64,000 nucleotides of DNA from contig ML133478.1 in NCBI GenBank assembly GCA_003864495.1, positions 45,629-109,628 of the forward strand. The letters run 5' to 3'. Position numbers and translations under genes: made by a program. Below the pieces are notes generated by a model, which was not told the DNA's origin, ran no database searches, and saw only the letters and a list, made by a program, of their open reading frames with translations. Position 1 is the stretch's first letter. Every line of letters begins with the position of its first letter. Of the stretch, positions 36,801 through 46,496 are shown in pieces. This DNA is from Nemopilema nomurai (lineage: Eukaryota; Cnidaria; Scyphozoa; Rhizostomeae; Rhizostomatidae).

Positions 36801-38437
36801 AGATATATACCCATTTGCCTATTTAAATTAAAATTGAGAATGAAAATTGGTTCTTCGATTGGCAGTAAATTAGATTCAAAAATCATGTTGAAAACACAAA
36901 AAGTGTCATGGCCACAGAAAGAGCTTTGCAATCAAAGCCACCACAAATGACAGGCAACGCTTCAGTTAAGTTAATAAGCCAGTTAAGCTGGTAGTAAAGA
37001 GTAAATGCCTGGGTTGGCTGATTCCAAGGAAATGTTAAATTTCAGAATATTCTGACTTGGATAAAACTTGGCGCAGGCAAGAACAACCTGAAAACTAAGT
37101 ATTTTTACCAGCTTGCCAAATTACATGAATTTAGAGCGGCAAAAATATCCATATCATCAAATACTCTTGGCTCATCAAACATTCATATCACATCAAATGG
37201 CTCATCATATCAAATACTCCAAATCTATTGTACCATTCAATAAAGTAACAATCACTATCAACAAAAAATAATGTAAAAGGCAAAGTGCTGGCTACATACT
37301 TGGTTTGGATCATGTATCCAGTGCCCATCAACAAGAAACTTATAATGATGTTCACCAGCTAAAAGTTCAATGATGGCAGTGAACTCGCCACCACTGAGAA
37401 AGAAAGGTCCATTTTAATAAAGATAAATAGTTTGAGGACTGTTACACACAAAGAAGTCAGCACATGATCTTATAAGCTAATTTTTCAAGTTCTGGTTAAA
37501 ACATTGAAACATTAGAAGAAGGAGGCTTGGAGTTGATCAAAATAAACATATGTATATTATTAAACAATCTAATTCTAGAAAATAAATTATCACAGTTTTA
37601 GACATTTGATAAAGGCTAATTATGGTATATAAGATTTCAAACTTTTTTAAAATCATAAATTTCTTTTTAAAAATACCTGTAGGACATAGGAATCCTGGTC
37701 TTCCATTCATTGAAATTGCCAGACAAGTAGACCTCCTTGCCACCATACTCCCATCTAAAAACTGTTGGAACAGTCAGCCTCCTTCTTGGCTTTCCATGTT
37801 TTTGGAATTCATCTTCGTCATCATCTGATACAACACTTGGTGGTGGGCGTACTTCTGTTATTTTACAAAGACAAGTTGCAAACCAATTATGGTACAATGG
37901 CGAGATGCACATAGAAACAACTTATTTCTGTTGAAATGGTTAAAAAAGGTGAGAGATGTTACTTTCACTTTCGTGTTTAATCTTGATCAGTAGAATAAGG
38001 TGAACTTATGCAATACAAGTGATAATTTTATTTTAAATAAAAATATACCTTAAATAGATAAATTTAAGGCTACAAGTACACCAGTTAAAGAATTCAGCAA
38101 CTAGCTACTTCAATAACAAGCAAAAGTATGTTTCAGCTTGAAGTGGTATGAAAAAATTGGATTTTGAAAAACTGAAAAACACATAGCATTTAAAAATAAT
38201 GGAAAAGGCACTTAACATTCTAATATATTTTAAGACAATTGTTAGTATTGGATGTTATGATATGTAGCTTTTTATTAAAGCCAGATCCTTTTAATTACCT
38301 CTGTCGAAAGGTGTTGTGCTCCTATCAAATGACTGCTGGCTGTGGGAGGCAAGCTTTTTCCCAGGCTCAAACTCAAGAGTTGATTCAGATTTTGAAAGAT
38401 CTGTTGTCTTGTGTCTGCTGGAACTACCTTGTCCCAT
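30856..38437 (-). CDS. PRKAB: AMP-activated protein kinase beta subunit
   Basis: Seven exons: 38437-38299, 37854-37677, 37393-37300, 35615-35492, 32096-31948, 31555-31487 and 30936-30856. They sum to 834 nt, 277 residues (human beta1 has 270). The beta subunit scaffolds the AMPK alpha-beta-gamma complex and binds glycogen. The N-terminus MGQGSS fits the myristoylation pattern (Gly2, Ser6). The carbohydrate-binding module spans about residues 72-155, with VFRWEYGGKEVYLSGNFNEW and GEHHYKFLVDGHWIHDP. The C-terminal ASC domain, about 185-277, includes PPLLPPHLLNVILNK, HHVALNHLYALSIK and RYRRKYITTVLYKPVK. Ser106, at a split codon, aligns by eye with the Ser108 autophosphorylation site of mammalian beta1. 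Introns of 3.4 and 1.7 kb carry repeats and opposite-strand small ORFs. Confidence 0.95.
32441..32454. repeat. Poly-G run
   Basis: Fourteen consecutive G in an AMPK beta intron; length is likely unreliable in any assembly. Confidence 0.9.
33670..33970. repeat. 51-bp minisatellite
   Basis: About five tandem copies of a 51-bp unit containing gttacatttgggacctgcta, ttagttctcttttggctctg and a shared cagacgta. Because 51 is divisible by three, one frame stays open through several copies, producing a spurious repeat protein. Confidence 0.9.
34084..34329 (+). CDS. Small basic open frame inside the possible transposon
   Basis: An 81-residue frame starts at ATG 34087 or 34084 and ends TAG. It is rich in Lys and Arg, with two Cys near the end. 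No family was recognised. It may be an exon of an element-encoded protein or a chance frame. Confidence 0.25.
   Translation: MMDRIKKALVNFSPFNVCVGHQSPNKEVQSKKLTAAKNFAMILRMDPRCGALRRLTTMKSGQQDAKRRFCVRPGKTVYWCF
35902..36063 (+). CDS. Small highly basic ORF 1 (intronic, opposite strand to AMPK beta)
   Basis: The frame has an ATG at 35944 preceded in frame by a Gly-rich stretch. The C-terminal half is almost entirely Lys/Arg/Leu/Met, with residues KRRKMKQLKKLKMQKK. It looks like a small nucleic-acid-binding or core-type peptide. No family is recognised. It is the first of three consecutive plus-strand frames. Confidence 0.3.
   Translation, partial: GTGPGCNDGKRGSGMCGAPKTVKRATAVSKRRKMKQLKKLKMQKKILKKTYLI
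36089..36154 (+). CDS. Small basic ORF 2
   Basis: A 21-residue frame begins MVRNYKKK and is two-fifths lysine or arginine. The start resembles the N-terminus of pipsqueak/pogo-type HTH transposases, but the frame stops after 21 codons. It lies 25 bases after the stop of ORF 1. It could be real only as part of a compact polycistronic unit. Confidence 0.2.
   Translation: MVRNYKKKVLRPTKHAKTKNK
36220..36495 (+). CDS. Small ORF 3, 91 residues, unknown
   Basis: The ATG at 36220 opens a 91-codon frame that is clearly richer in G+C than the surrounding intron. Segments such as GGGQIHEPIVIFRMPHLEWG and LPKEPVDWEGLL look like folded-protein sequence. No family was recognised. It lies on the plus strand inside an AMPK beta intron, 65 bases after ORF 2. 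It could be an orphan gene or a fragment of an integrated element. Confidence 0.4.
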   Translation: MRKNATRKYCDSVDKRVDRRALVTACSGLPSNRTNLSPFTKDFRGGGQIHEPIVIFRMPHLEWGYKQLMKTENLPKEPVDWEGLLKSSSTQ

Positions 38438-38642
38438 TTTGAGATTTTGTTGTTGTTACTTATCTATTGAAAAAATGTCTATGAAAAAGCTTTCTAAAAT
38501 GAATAAAAGAAATGATAATTTAGAGTTTGTCAAGTAAAATAAACAATTTCCTATAGTATTGTATGAGGAAAGAGCAAAAATACATTGATTAATTTTTGTA
38601 AAAAACAGTTATGTGTAAACAAAACCTTGCTAAGCCTGGTAC

Positions 38643-38789
38643 CTTGCAAACGTTTTCTTCTGAATAAACTGAGCTTGAAAATGGGAGTCGAGAATAAAAT
38701 TTATCAATTTCATCATAGTTTGGTGTCTTGTCATTCTTTCGTGGCTTCCACTCCAATCTTATAGGAGGCTTCTGGTGCAAATTGACCAT
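38643..38789 (-). CDS. Candidate first exon of an unidentified protein
   Basis: An ATG at 38789-38787 opens a 49-codon frame ending at a possible donor (AAG then GTACCA). The peptide includes PPIRLEWKPRKNDKTPNYDE and IDKFYSRLPFSSSVYSEENV, which looks coding. It sits between the AMPK beta start and MRPS6, on the AMPK strand. It may be an alternative 5' exon or an independent small gene; no partner exon was found. Confidence 0.35.
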
Positions 38790-39194
38790 TTTATAAATTA
38801 TCGGGCAAAATGATCCGTAATCTCACTTAAACTAATTCTGAAATTTCTGTACGGAGTTTAAAATAAACAAAGGAAACAGAGTTAGGTAGCTGTACAACAT
38901 ATTAAAACCAATTTCATACATTAAAATGCCACATTTTATGATTAAATGAGACTGGGAAAATATTAAGAAGAAAACGAAGACAGGGCTGGACCATAGTTCA
39001 ACTACTTGCCTGGTAAACTGCAGTGTTTTTTTGTAGAATAATAAATTCTGGACGCTGTTAACCCTACTCCATATTCTTCTCGATCAGCAAACCTTGATTA
39101 TCAAAACGAGGTTAAAGGCCAATCACATTGGAGTCCAAAGATGGTGTGAGTTTGCTGTGTTGCAAAGACACGTTTGGTTCACTTTCAGATAAAA
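38790..39194. promoter_or_regulatory. Divergent promoter region of AMPK beta and MRPS6
   Basis: The region separates the minus-strand unit or units from MRPS6 on the plus strand. A CAAAGATGG motif lies near 39137 on the plus strand, a weak YY1-type element close to the MRPS6 start. The role is inferred from arrangement only. Confidence 0.35.
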
Positions 39195-41038
39195 ATGCCA
39201 CGATATGAGCTTTCTATGATTTCTAGGATATTAAAAAAGGTACAGTTCCACTTTTGAGTCTCTTTTGTTAAGAAAATCTGTATTGATTTGTAGAAATCAC
39301 GGGCTCACAATGTTCATAGGGTGGCCGTTATTAGTAAGACTAGCTAGGCCTATGAGCCTGGTTTTGTATACAAAAAGAAATTATTTGCTTCCAAATTTTC
39401 GCTACTGTTATGGTACTGCAAGTTTATTCCAAACAAGCAAAAAATACCACGAACATTTTTTGAGCAATTGACGATGGCGAACACTGATAATTGTTTGCAC
39501 ACCAAGCTTGCAAGGTTTGTCAAACAAAATAAGGAGCTCGAGAAAGCATATTGACCGGGCCTTTTTCCTGTTGGATGCTGTTTTGCAAGCAAGCTACGTT
39601 CACGTTTTCTGTTTGAAGAACAAAAACACAAGTATTACAAGGGTATAGATATGTACAATTAACATCTTTTTTAAGCTAATCCAGAATCTAGTAAAAATAC
39701 ATTATGGGACGAGATCTTGAGAAAAGATAGATAGCAAAGCCTTTTCAAAGAAAAGTATTAATGGTGGTCATATACTTCCTTATTAGTATCCCAATAGTTT
39801 TGTCAGTAAGCAGTGTTTTGACAGACTTTGCTTTGTAATTTGTACCTAATTAAACTTTGTAGACTGGTATTATTTAATAATTACCACATATTTTAGTCAT
39901 TCCTATATTGTCTTCTATATTATCAAAGCTTTGGTCATTATATGCCAAAAGTTCCAATTGATCCCATGGGCCTTATCTTCGTTTCTGTTGAAACTTCTAT
40001 ATAAACCTTTTACGGAAGAGAAACAGAGCTGGAAGCTTCGTAGCTCAAATGGTTAAAAAGTTATCAAACTTGGAAATCTTGTTTTCATGTTGCATTTTTG
40101 CAAACTTTGATATTCAAAGACTATCATGTTCAATGTGTTAGTTTTAACTATATCATGGCTTTTGAATTGCCAACCAGGTTCTTAATTAAATAAGAAGAAA
40201 ATGCCTTGCCTATGAAATAATGATTTTATGATACAGTTTTGTTTGAGGCTGACATCTTAATTATATTGCTTATGCCACGATTTACGCTAAAGAAGGTGTT
40301 TTAAATTATAGGATGGTTTTAGAAATCTTCTCCATCGAACATGTACATGGATATTGGACAATGGAGGTGTTGTCAGAAAGATTGAAAACCTAGGTGAACA
40401 AGAACTTCCATATAGAATGAAAGCACATGCGGAAGCATTTACACATGGGAGGTAAGAAAACAAATTATTGTTAAGAAGTTGCTCTAGTGCTTATTTTTTT
40501 TTACATTTTGGCTGTTGCTAGCCTAGTTTTATTTGTTTATTTTTTATTTGTCCTTTTAATTCCTGAGAATGAAATCAAATTTTCAATGGTTTTTGCTTAA
40601 GAGAAATAGGATGTTATTTTTCATTGTAAGTTCACCGTTAATGGAATATTCTATAATTTCTTGTTGACAAAAGTTACTTATTAATGAAGTACAAGTAATC
40701 TGCAGGTTTCTGTTTTTGAAACATTGATAAATGATACTAATAACTTTTTATTTGAAAGGCCAGTGTGTGCCTTTCTCTAAAATGAGATGTTTAGCCAGTG
40801 CTTTTCCATGAAAATGAGTTTATAGCTATTTATTCTAATTTTTAGGTACTTTCTTGTGGATTTTTATTTACCACCAAAGTTGCTGTCTGGCTTGGAAAAG
40901 GAATTGAAAGTTGATTCAGATCTTATTAGACCAAAGATAACAAAGCTAGAAAATCATTACGGAGAGGAGAGCTTCAAGTTCAATTATTTGACTTGTGATA
41001 GAAGTTATAAAAAGCCTCTTAGTTATAAAAATAAATGA
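39195..41038 (+). CDS. MRPS6: Mitochondrial small ribosomal subunit protein bS6m
   Basis: Three exons, 39195-39239, 40312-40451 and 40846-41038, sum to 378 nt and encode 125 residues, the same length as human MRPS6. bS6m binds the central domain of the mitochondrial 12S rRNA. Diagnostic segments are the start MPRYELSMISRILKK, NLGEQELPYRMKAHAEAFTHG and RYFLVDFYLPPKLLSGLEKE, matching the beta-alpha-beta fold of S6. The first exon encodes only 15 residues. Splice phases agree at both junctions. The gene converges on the coiled-coil gene that ends at 41742. Confidence 0.95.
40035..40110 (+). repeat. Weak tRNA-derived SINE-like segment in MRPS6 intron 1
   Basis: TAGCTCAAATGG at about 40040 fits a pol III A-box consensus, but the expected B box further downstream is degenerate. 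This is only a suggestion. Confidence 0.15.
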
Positions 41039-41741
41039 ATGCTAACATTTGTGTTGTGTAAAGATTTTCTACAGTACTCAAAACTACAGTTATCAAAAAT
41101 TTTGGATCAATGAAAGAGAGTCAAGTTGGCAGCCATGTTTTTAAATAAGAAGGAGGTGCAAAATAAATTTTTGATTGGATTGAACACTGTCTGTTAGTTT
41201 TGTTTTTTTACCACCAGATTAATGAAGCAACTAACAGTGTATTATATTTCTTGTTTAAATGTATGTACAATCATAACTAAATAATGAGTATTGTTCTTTT
41301 TCCAAATCTGGTCAAATTACTCTATCATAAAACCTTCCTGTTTTTGGGTACATATAAGAAATTATCAGCTACTGTATCACCAGTAACTGTTTACCATTAG
41401 GAAAACCTTGATCTTAGTATTGAGAAAACTGTTGAGAAAACTGACAGGAGGGCTATCTAGCAATCTTACCTAGTGGCTAGTAGAAATTTTCTTAGAATCT
41501 GAAGAGCAGTAATTTGCTTAGGCTACCTGTTATTTACAGAGGGGAATATTAAGTGTAGAAGGGGAATATTTCTTGCTCCAAGACATGGAAAAGCCAGCTT
41601 TTTGTTCCCAATTTGCTGATTAAGAGCTCTTAGCCTGTTTTAGCTGGGGCTGTTGGAGATATTCTTGACGTTCAGTTCTTCTCAACAATGCGGCTGCTAA
41701 AACATTTCAGAGATGCTGCTTTTCTAACAAATAAACTAATA
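41039..41741. other. Convergent 3' flanks of MRPS6 and the coiled-coil gene
   Basis: No exon or repeat is supported. It holds the 3' UTRs of the two converging genes. Confidence 0.5.
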
Positions 41742-44222
41742 TTAACTTAACTCCTCATCTGGATCTCTGTCAATCCCTGCAAGCTCTAAAGAAGCAGAGG
41801 AATCTGGGGAGAATCTTCCTGCATCCGTATCATTGTCTCCATCAAGTTCGTTCTCCAGCTTTTGCTTCATTACAGATTCATAAATACCAACAATGTCTGC
41901 ATTGTCACTTTGAAGCCTTGGTAGTTGTAAAATGGATGGTGGCTGTGTTATCCGTCCATTGTATGTACCAAAGGCATGGAAGTAAGACCTTGCTTTTGGG
42001 GTGTACAGATTTCTCGACTTTGTTGGCATAAACAATGCTGGCAAACAGACCTCATCTGGGACTTTGCCATCTTTACCAGAAGTATCAAGTCTATAGCTGC
42101 TTGCTAATCTCTTCTCAATTTCTCTACCAACCTCTTCACTTACTTTTTGTCTCAGCTTCTGGTGATGCTTGAAGCTCTCCTCTCTAAACATTTCCATTCT
42201 TTCATAAAAGTCTTCAGGAAAATTTTCACCCCATATCTGTTTCTTTTCCAGCTTTTTAGGGGCTTTCCTCGTTGGTTTACCCTTTAATGGTTTCACAGGT
42301 TGCATTTGAGGGATGCTGGAAGCATCATTTTGGTACTCGGTTGTGGTTGATTCAGACCACATAAACAAAGGTGAGGTTGCAGCATTCACAAATTCTCTTA
42401 AACTCTCTTGATTTTCTCTGTTCAGCTGTGAAATTATAAGACTTAGTCTTTCCTCATATTCTTCTCTCAAACTGCTTAATTGCTGTTTTAGCTCTTCTTT
42501 AGCGAATTTCATCTGTTCTTCTGTATATATTGGCTTTTCTGTCATGGAGGTTCCAGCACTTTTAAGTCTCTTCAAATCTTCCCTTCTCCTCAACTCAATT
42601 ATTCTGTTTGTCAGCTCCTCAATAGATAATGTCTCAGTTCCCCTGTTGATAACTTTTGGTAATACCAATTTAGAATAGTAACAAACAATACTAACTTCGC
42701 CACAGGTTTTATTGAAAATCAACTCAGAGTTGTTCACTGCAGCCTTTATTGGCAGCTTTACTGGCTCTTGCTGCTCATTCACATCTTCACTGATGCCCAA
42801 ACTGTCTTTATCAAAAACTTTTATATCTGAAAGTTTCACACTTGTCATTGCAATCATTGTCTTCTTATTAGCTGGGTGAACAGAAAATTTCAATAACACA
42901 TCCTCTTGCTTTCTATCATCAAACCCAGGGGGCAATTGAAAACTAAATTCCTCAAAATCACCACCCACAGCTGTTTCATCTGATTTAGCCTTCACAATCT
43001 TCTCTGATTGTAGGACATCCTTTTTCTTTCCTTTTGATTCAGGCCTCTCTTCCAAATCCACTTTCTTTTCATCAGACTCTTCTTCTTTTTCTGTTGCACT
43101 GTTTTCCTTGCTTTCAGAAAAAACTTGACTTTTCCTTATGTTATTATCAAACACAACAGTACACCAACATGCAGACAAAGTCTTACACTTTGGTTTGAAA
43201 AGTCTTATATGAAACAACCTTTCATAATCAGGCTCGTGAGTCCAGCAGTCTTTTTCTACCATTTCAACTTTTCTTGTCACTGCTTCTTTCTTTTCATCAA
43301 ATTTGGTAGCAGTAAGCAGAACTGGATCTTTTAGCTTTAAGTCAATGCCATCTGTGTCACCAAATCGTACTTTTTTTCTTGTTTGTGATGAGGAAAGTAG
43401 ATTAGATTCAAGCTCATTACTAGTTGTAGAATAATTGTCATCAGAATTGCCTAGATTTATGCTTGCTTCACTTTCCTCTTCAATAAAAGAATTCCTCAAA
43501 CTTTTGGTCTCCTGATCCTTTTTCAGTATCTTCTGACCTGGAGACAAAGTGTCTTGGAAATTATCAAACTTCTGCAGTTTGGCTCTGATTTCTTGTGCAA
43601 ATAACATCTTCTTAGACTTCTCTTCTTCTTCACTGCCACTACCATCATCCTCCTCATCTTCATCAGAGATGGCAGAATATACATTTGCAAGATCTTCGCC
43701 ATCTTTCAGCTTTTGCTTGAATTGCCGGATAAGAAACCTCCACCTCTGACCATGTGATTTTCCCCCAACCAGCTTTGCAAAAAGTTTTTCCCAGTTCATA
43801 ATTCTCCTTTCCCTTTCCATGCGCATGGTTTGAACACCGACCATTTCCAGTCTTCTAAGAGCGATCTCGAGCTGATGCTGTTTGCTTTCGTAGTCTTGGT
43901 GTAGCTTCTTCAATGCTTTGCTCTTGTTTTCCCAAGGCACCGCATAAAGCCTTACTAATCGTGTCACTTCGCCCATAGGAACACTCATGTCTGAAATGCT
44001 ACGGTGAAGACGACCGATAGCTAGAGTTGTCTTGACTTTTACAGCACTTGGTAGATCTTGCTCAAGCAAGATATTCTTTAGACCCAACACTTCATCTAAA
44101 GCACTGTATGCATTGGACATGCCACATTCCAACTCAGAACACAGAGTCGTGAACTTGTTCAAGTCACGAGCTGCGTTCAAATCGGCACTGTTTCCATTCT
44201 GTAGATATTCTGGTGGCTCCAT
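41742..44222 (-). CDS. Conserved coiled-coil protein, not identified
   Basis: A single uninterrupted 827-codon frame on the minus strand. The ATG at 44222 (MEPPEYLQNG) is preferred, because the longer frame begins only at a TTG. The N-terminal 180 residues are helical, with RLEMVGVQTMRMERERRIMN and RWRFLIRQFKQKL. An acidic Ser/Glu linker follows at about 185-215. A beta-rich, possibly C2-like section spans about 300-540. A coiled coil spans about 555-620 (KEELKQQLSSLREEYEERL) and a proline/aromatic C-terminal motif has LYTPKARSYFHAFG and RITQPPSILQLP. This layout resembles centrosomal or ciliary scaffold proteins, but I cannot name the family. Lack of introns is unusual among its neighbours. 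Confidence 0.9.
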   Translation of the reverse strand: MEPPEYLQNGNSADLNAARDLNKFTTLCSELECGMSNAYSALDEVLGLKNILLEQDLPSAVKVKTTLAIGRLHRSISDMSVPMGEVTRLVRLYAVPWENKSKALKKLHQDYESKQHQLEIALRRLEMVGVQTMRMERERRIMNWEKLFAKLVGGKSHGQRWRFLIRQFKQKLKDGEDLANVYSAISDEDEEDDGSGSEEEEKSKKMLFAQEIRAKLQKFDNFQDTLSPGQKILKKDQETKSLRNSFIEEESEASINLGNSDDNYSTTSNELESNLLSSSQTRKKVRFGDTDGIDLKLKDPVLLTATKFDEKKEAVTRKVEMVEKDCWTHEPDYERLFHIRLFKPKCKTLSACWCTVVFDNNIRKSQVFSESKENSATEKEEESDEKKVDLEERPESKGKKKDVLQSEKIVKAKSDETAVGGDFEEFSFQLPPGFDDRKQEDVLLKFSVHPANKKTMIAMTSVKLSDIKVFDKDSLGISEDVNEQQEPVKLPIKAAVNNSELIFNKTCGEVSIVCYYSKLVLPKVINRGTETLSIEELTNRIIELRRREDLKRLKSAGTSMTEKPIYTEEQMKFAKEELKQQLSSLREEYEERLSLIISQLNRENQESLREFVNAATSPLFMWSESTTTEYQNDASSIPQMQPVKPLKGKPTRKAPKKLEKKQIWGENFPEDFYERMEMFREESFKHHQKLRQKVSEEVGREIEKRLASSYRLDTSGKDGKVPDEVCLPALFMPTKSRNLYTPKARSYFHAFGTYNGRITQPPSILQLPRLQSDNADIVGIYESVMKQKLENELDGDNDTDAGRFSPDSSASLELAGIDRDPDEELS

Positions 44223-46496
44223 AATGAAATCAGCTAAACCAAACAAAGCTTTATGACCAATTATAAGCTTGTTAATTGTTCAAGCCATTTGGAGCTGGTG
44301 GGATGATTCGAATGCTCATTTTTCCATTCAAAAGCCGACCTGATTTGCGATGCCCTTTCCAACCGCGGTGAAATTATGAATCCTAGTTGCTAAGATACCA
44401 GCGAAACGAGGCTGACTTCTCGACTTTGCTGATCAGAGGATTTGGCACAAAATGTGTTGTGCTGCGTGGCCAACGGGGCAGCAACTATGGTTTTTTGGAG
44501 GGAGAGGGAGGGGAGAACAGCAGAGCATCAAAATTTTTCAATCTTCAGAACACCAAAGACTATGTTTACATGGCTTTAGTGCACAAAAGTCCTACGTTAG
44601 TCTACATGGAATTGAAAAGTCTTAAAATGTTCAAACTTTTTTTGAACAGGTGAATAAATTTTTAACAAGATGCCTTTATAACAAGCCAACTTACCTATTA
44701 GGCTGAAAGCTTGACTAGCCGTGTTGCCATCAATCACACGAGCCAGTAAGCTATCCGCTGTTTCAAGGGGTCACTTTCCATGCTGACGAGTATGCTGTAC
44801 GCAATGCTGAATATACCATAGCTGATACAAACTCGTACATATGTTTTTTTTCGTTTTCGACTATTAATTTCAGTGAAAAAACTTAAGTTTCGAAATTTCT
44901 GAGAGCTTATAGACCTATCTTTAAAAATTTATCCCTGTATGTCACTGTATGAAGCACTGAAGATCGAATCCGAGTCAGATTCTAAAGCAGTTCGTTGCTA
45001 AAAGTAGGGTGCACAAAATCTTAATATAAATAAACTGTATAAATAAACAAACAAAGTCATTTAATTCATCCTGCACCACGAGTGTAGAATGAAGCGCCGG
45101 GGTTTTGACCCAATAAGCAACATTGAATTGTGACACTGTCTCTACAACTCACACAATTTTCGATGCATTCCCTCAAATGCAAATCTCACCACTAGACTTC
45201 AACTACACTACCGAAAGACGCTTATGATAAAAGCTTTAAAAGACATGCATTTGATCCTCTCTTATTAAGTACGTCAACCGGCTATTTCCATGAAACTTTT
45301 ATAAGACATTATTCGCCAGAAAATCCAAAACTTCGAATCGTATCAAGACTTTTTGAACGGTAGTGTACAAGCCCAACGGGTCGATTCAATAAGCAATCTC
45401 CAGGTAATAAAAACATACAGTTTTGGGGCGATTTCAGTCCACTACTACTGTATTAAATGCATTACTGGTATGTTCGAGAGGACGCTCCAACTTTATATGT
45501 GTATCTTTCATACAGTCATAGGGTGATAATCAAGGAAGTGTGAATATCGCCCTCATGCTCCTGGAATAAAATGCAGTAACCTACAATATTCAAATCTCCA
45601 TTCAAACTCTTCCTGAGATCACACTGCCAAATATGTTTAATAGTAATTTCTTTTATCGTACTCTATCTTCTCCAACTTAAATGTAATAACATACTAACCA
45701 ATGTATGTAATACCTATTTATAGGTTAATGTTAATTAGGAAATAGAAAGATAGATAAGTATCGGTCCCCAAAAACAGTATTCATCGAGTTTGAACAACGA
45801 ATTGACAATGACAAAAACAAGGTTTGCTGGTATTATTGAATAAAAACACGAATGATGCGTTGAAAGTAACGTTTTCTACAAAAACAGTTACATCATTCCT
45901 ATACATCTTTTACCAACGAATGTTTTTGCAATCTGCAACTGCAAAAGCAGTTAATAGATTATGTTCTCTCTTTTGATAGTACTATATCTCAGGCCAGGAA
46001 AAATTCTAGAAAACTGAAGTGATTAGATTATTTTGAAATTGGACTTATTTTAATTAACTATGCACGTATTTCATAGAAAGAGGTGGACACCAGTTTGATA
46101 CCTAGTGATTGCGTTACTTGATTTATTATTTTATATTAGAAGTGAACGCATTAAAATTTCAGACTACTTGATAATAAACGAACAGTGTAGCGAGTCAGTG
46201 AACACAATATAAAACCGGTCAAAAGTGAATAGCACTTGATCGAGAAAGACAACTTCATGGGTCTGAGAACGGGCTCACCAATACAATCATGACAAAAGGC
46301 TTGCTGTCAAAGTCAATGTACAAGGCTCTACTGCAACAACAACGTTAGATTTATTGCAGCGCTGACTGCAAGGTTTATAAATTTGATGCGCTGAAAGAGC
46401 AGCATTGGCCACTGCTTTTGAGCCCTCTGTGGTATTACCTCTTTAGAGGCTTCATTCCAATTCAATATCTTCATCAACTTTTGATCAAGCCTTCAA
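44223..46496. other. Intergenic between the coiled-coil gene and UTP11
   Basis: It holds the promoter of the coiled-coil gene at its left edge and the 3' flank of UTP11 at its right. A plus-strand open frame at 44387-44653 has no support. No repeat or RNA gene was recognised. Confidence 0.45.

Noticed and set aside
44223..44246. Eight-codon extension of the coiled-coil protein start
   Set aside because: It begins at TTG; the ATG at 44222 is the first plausible start.
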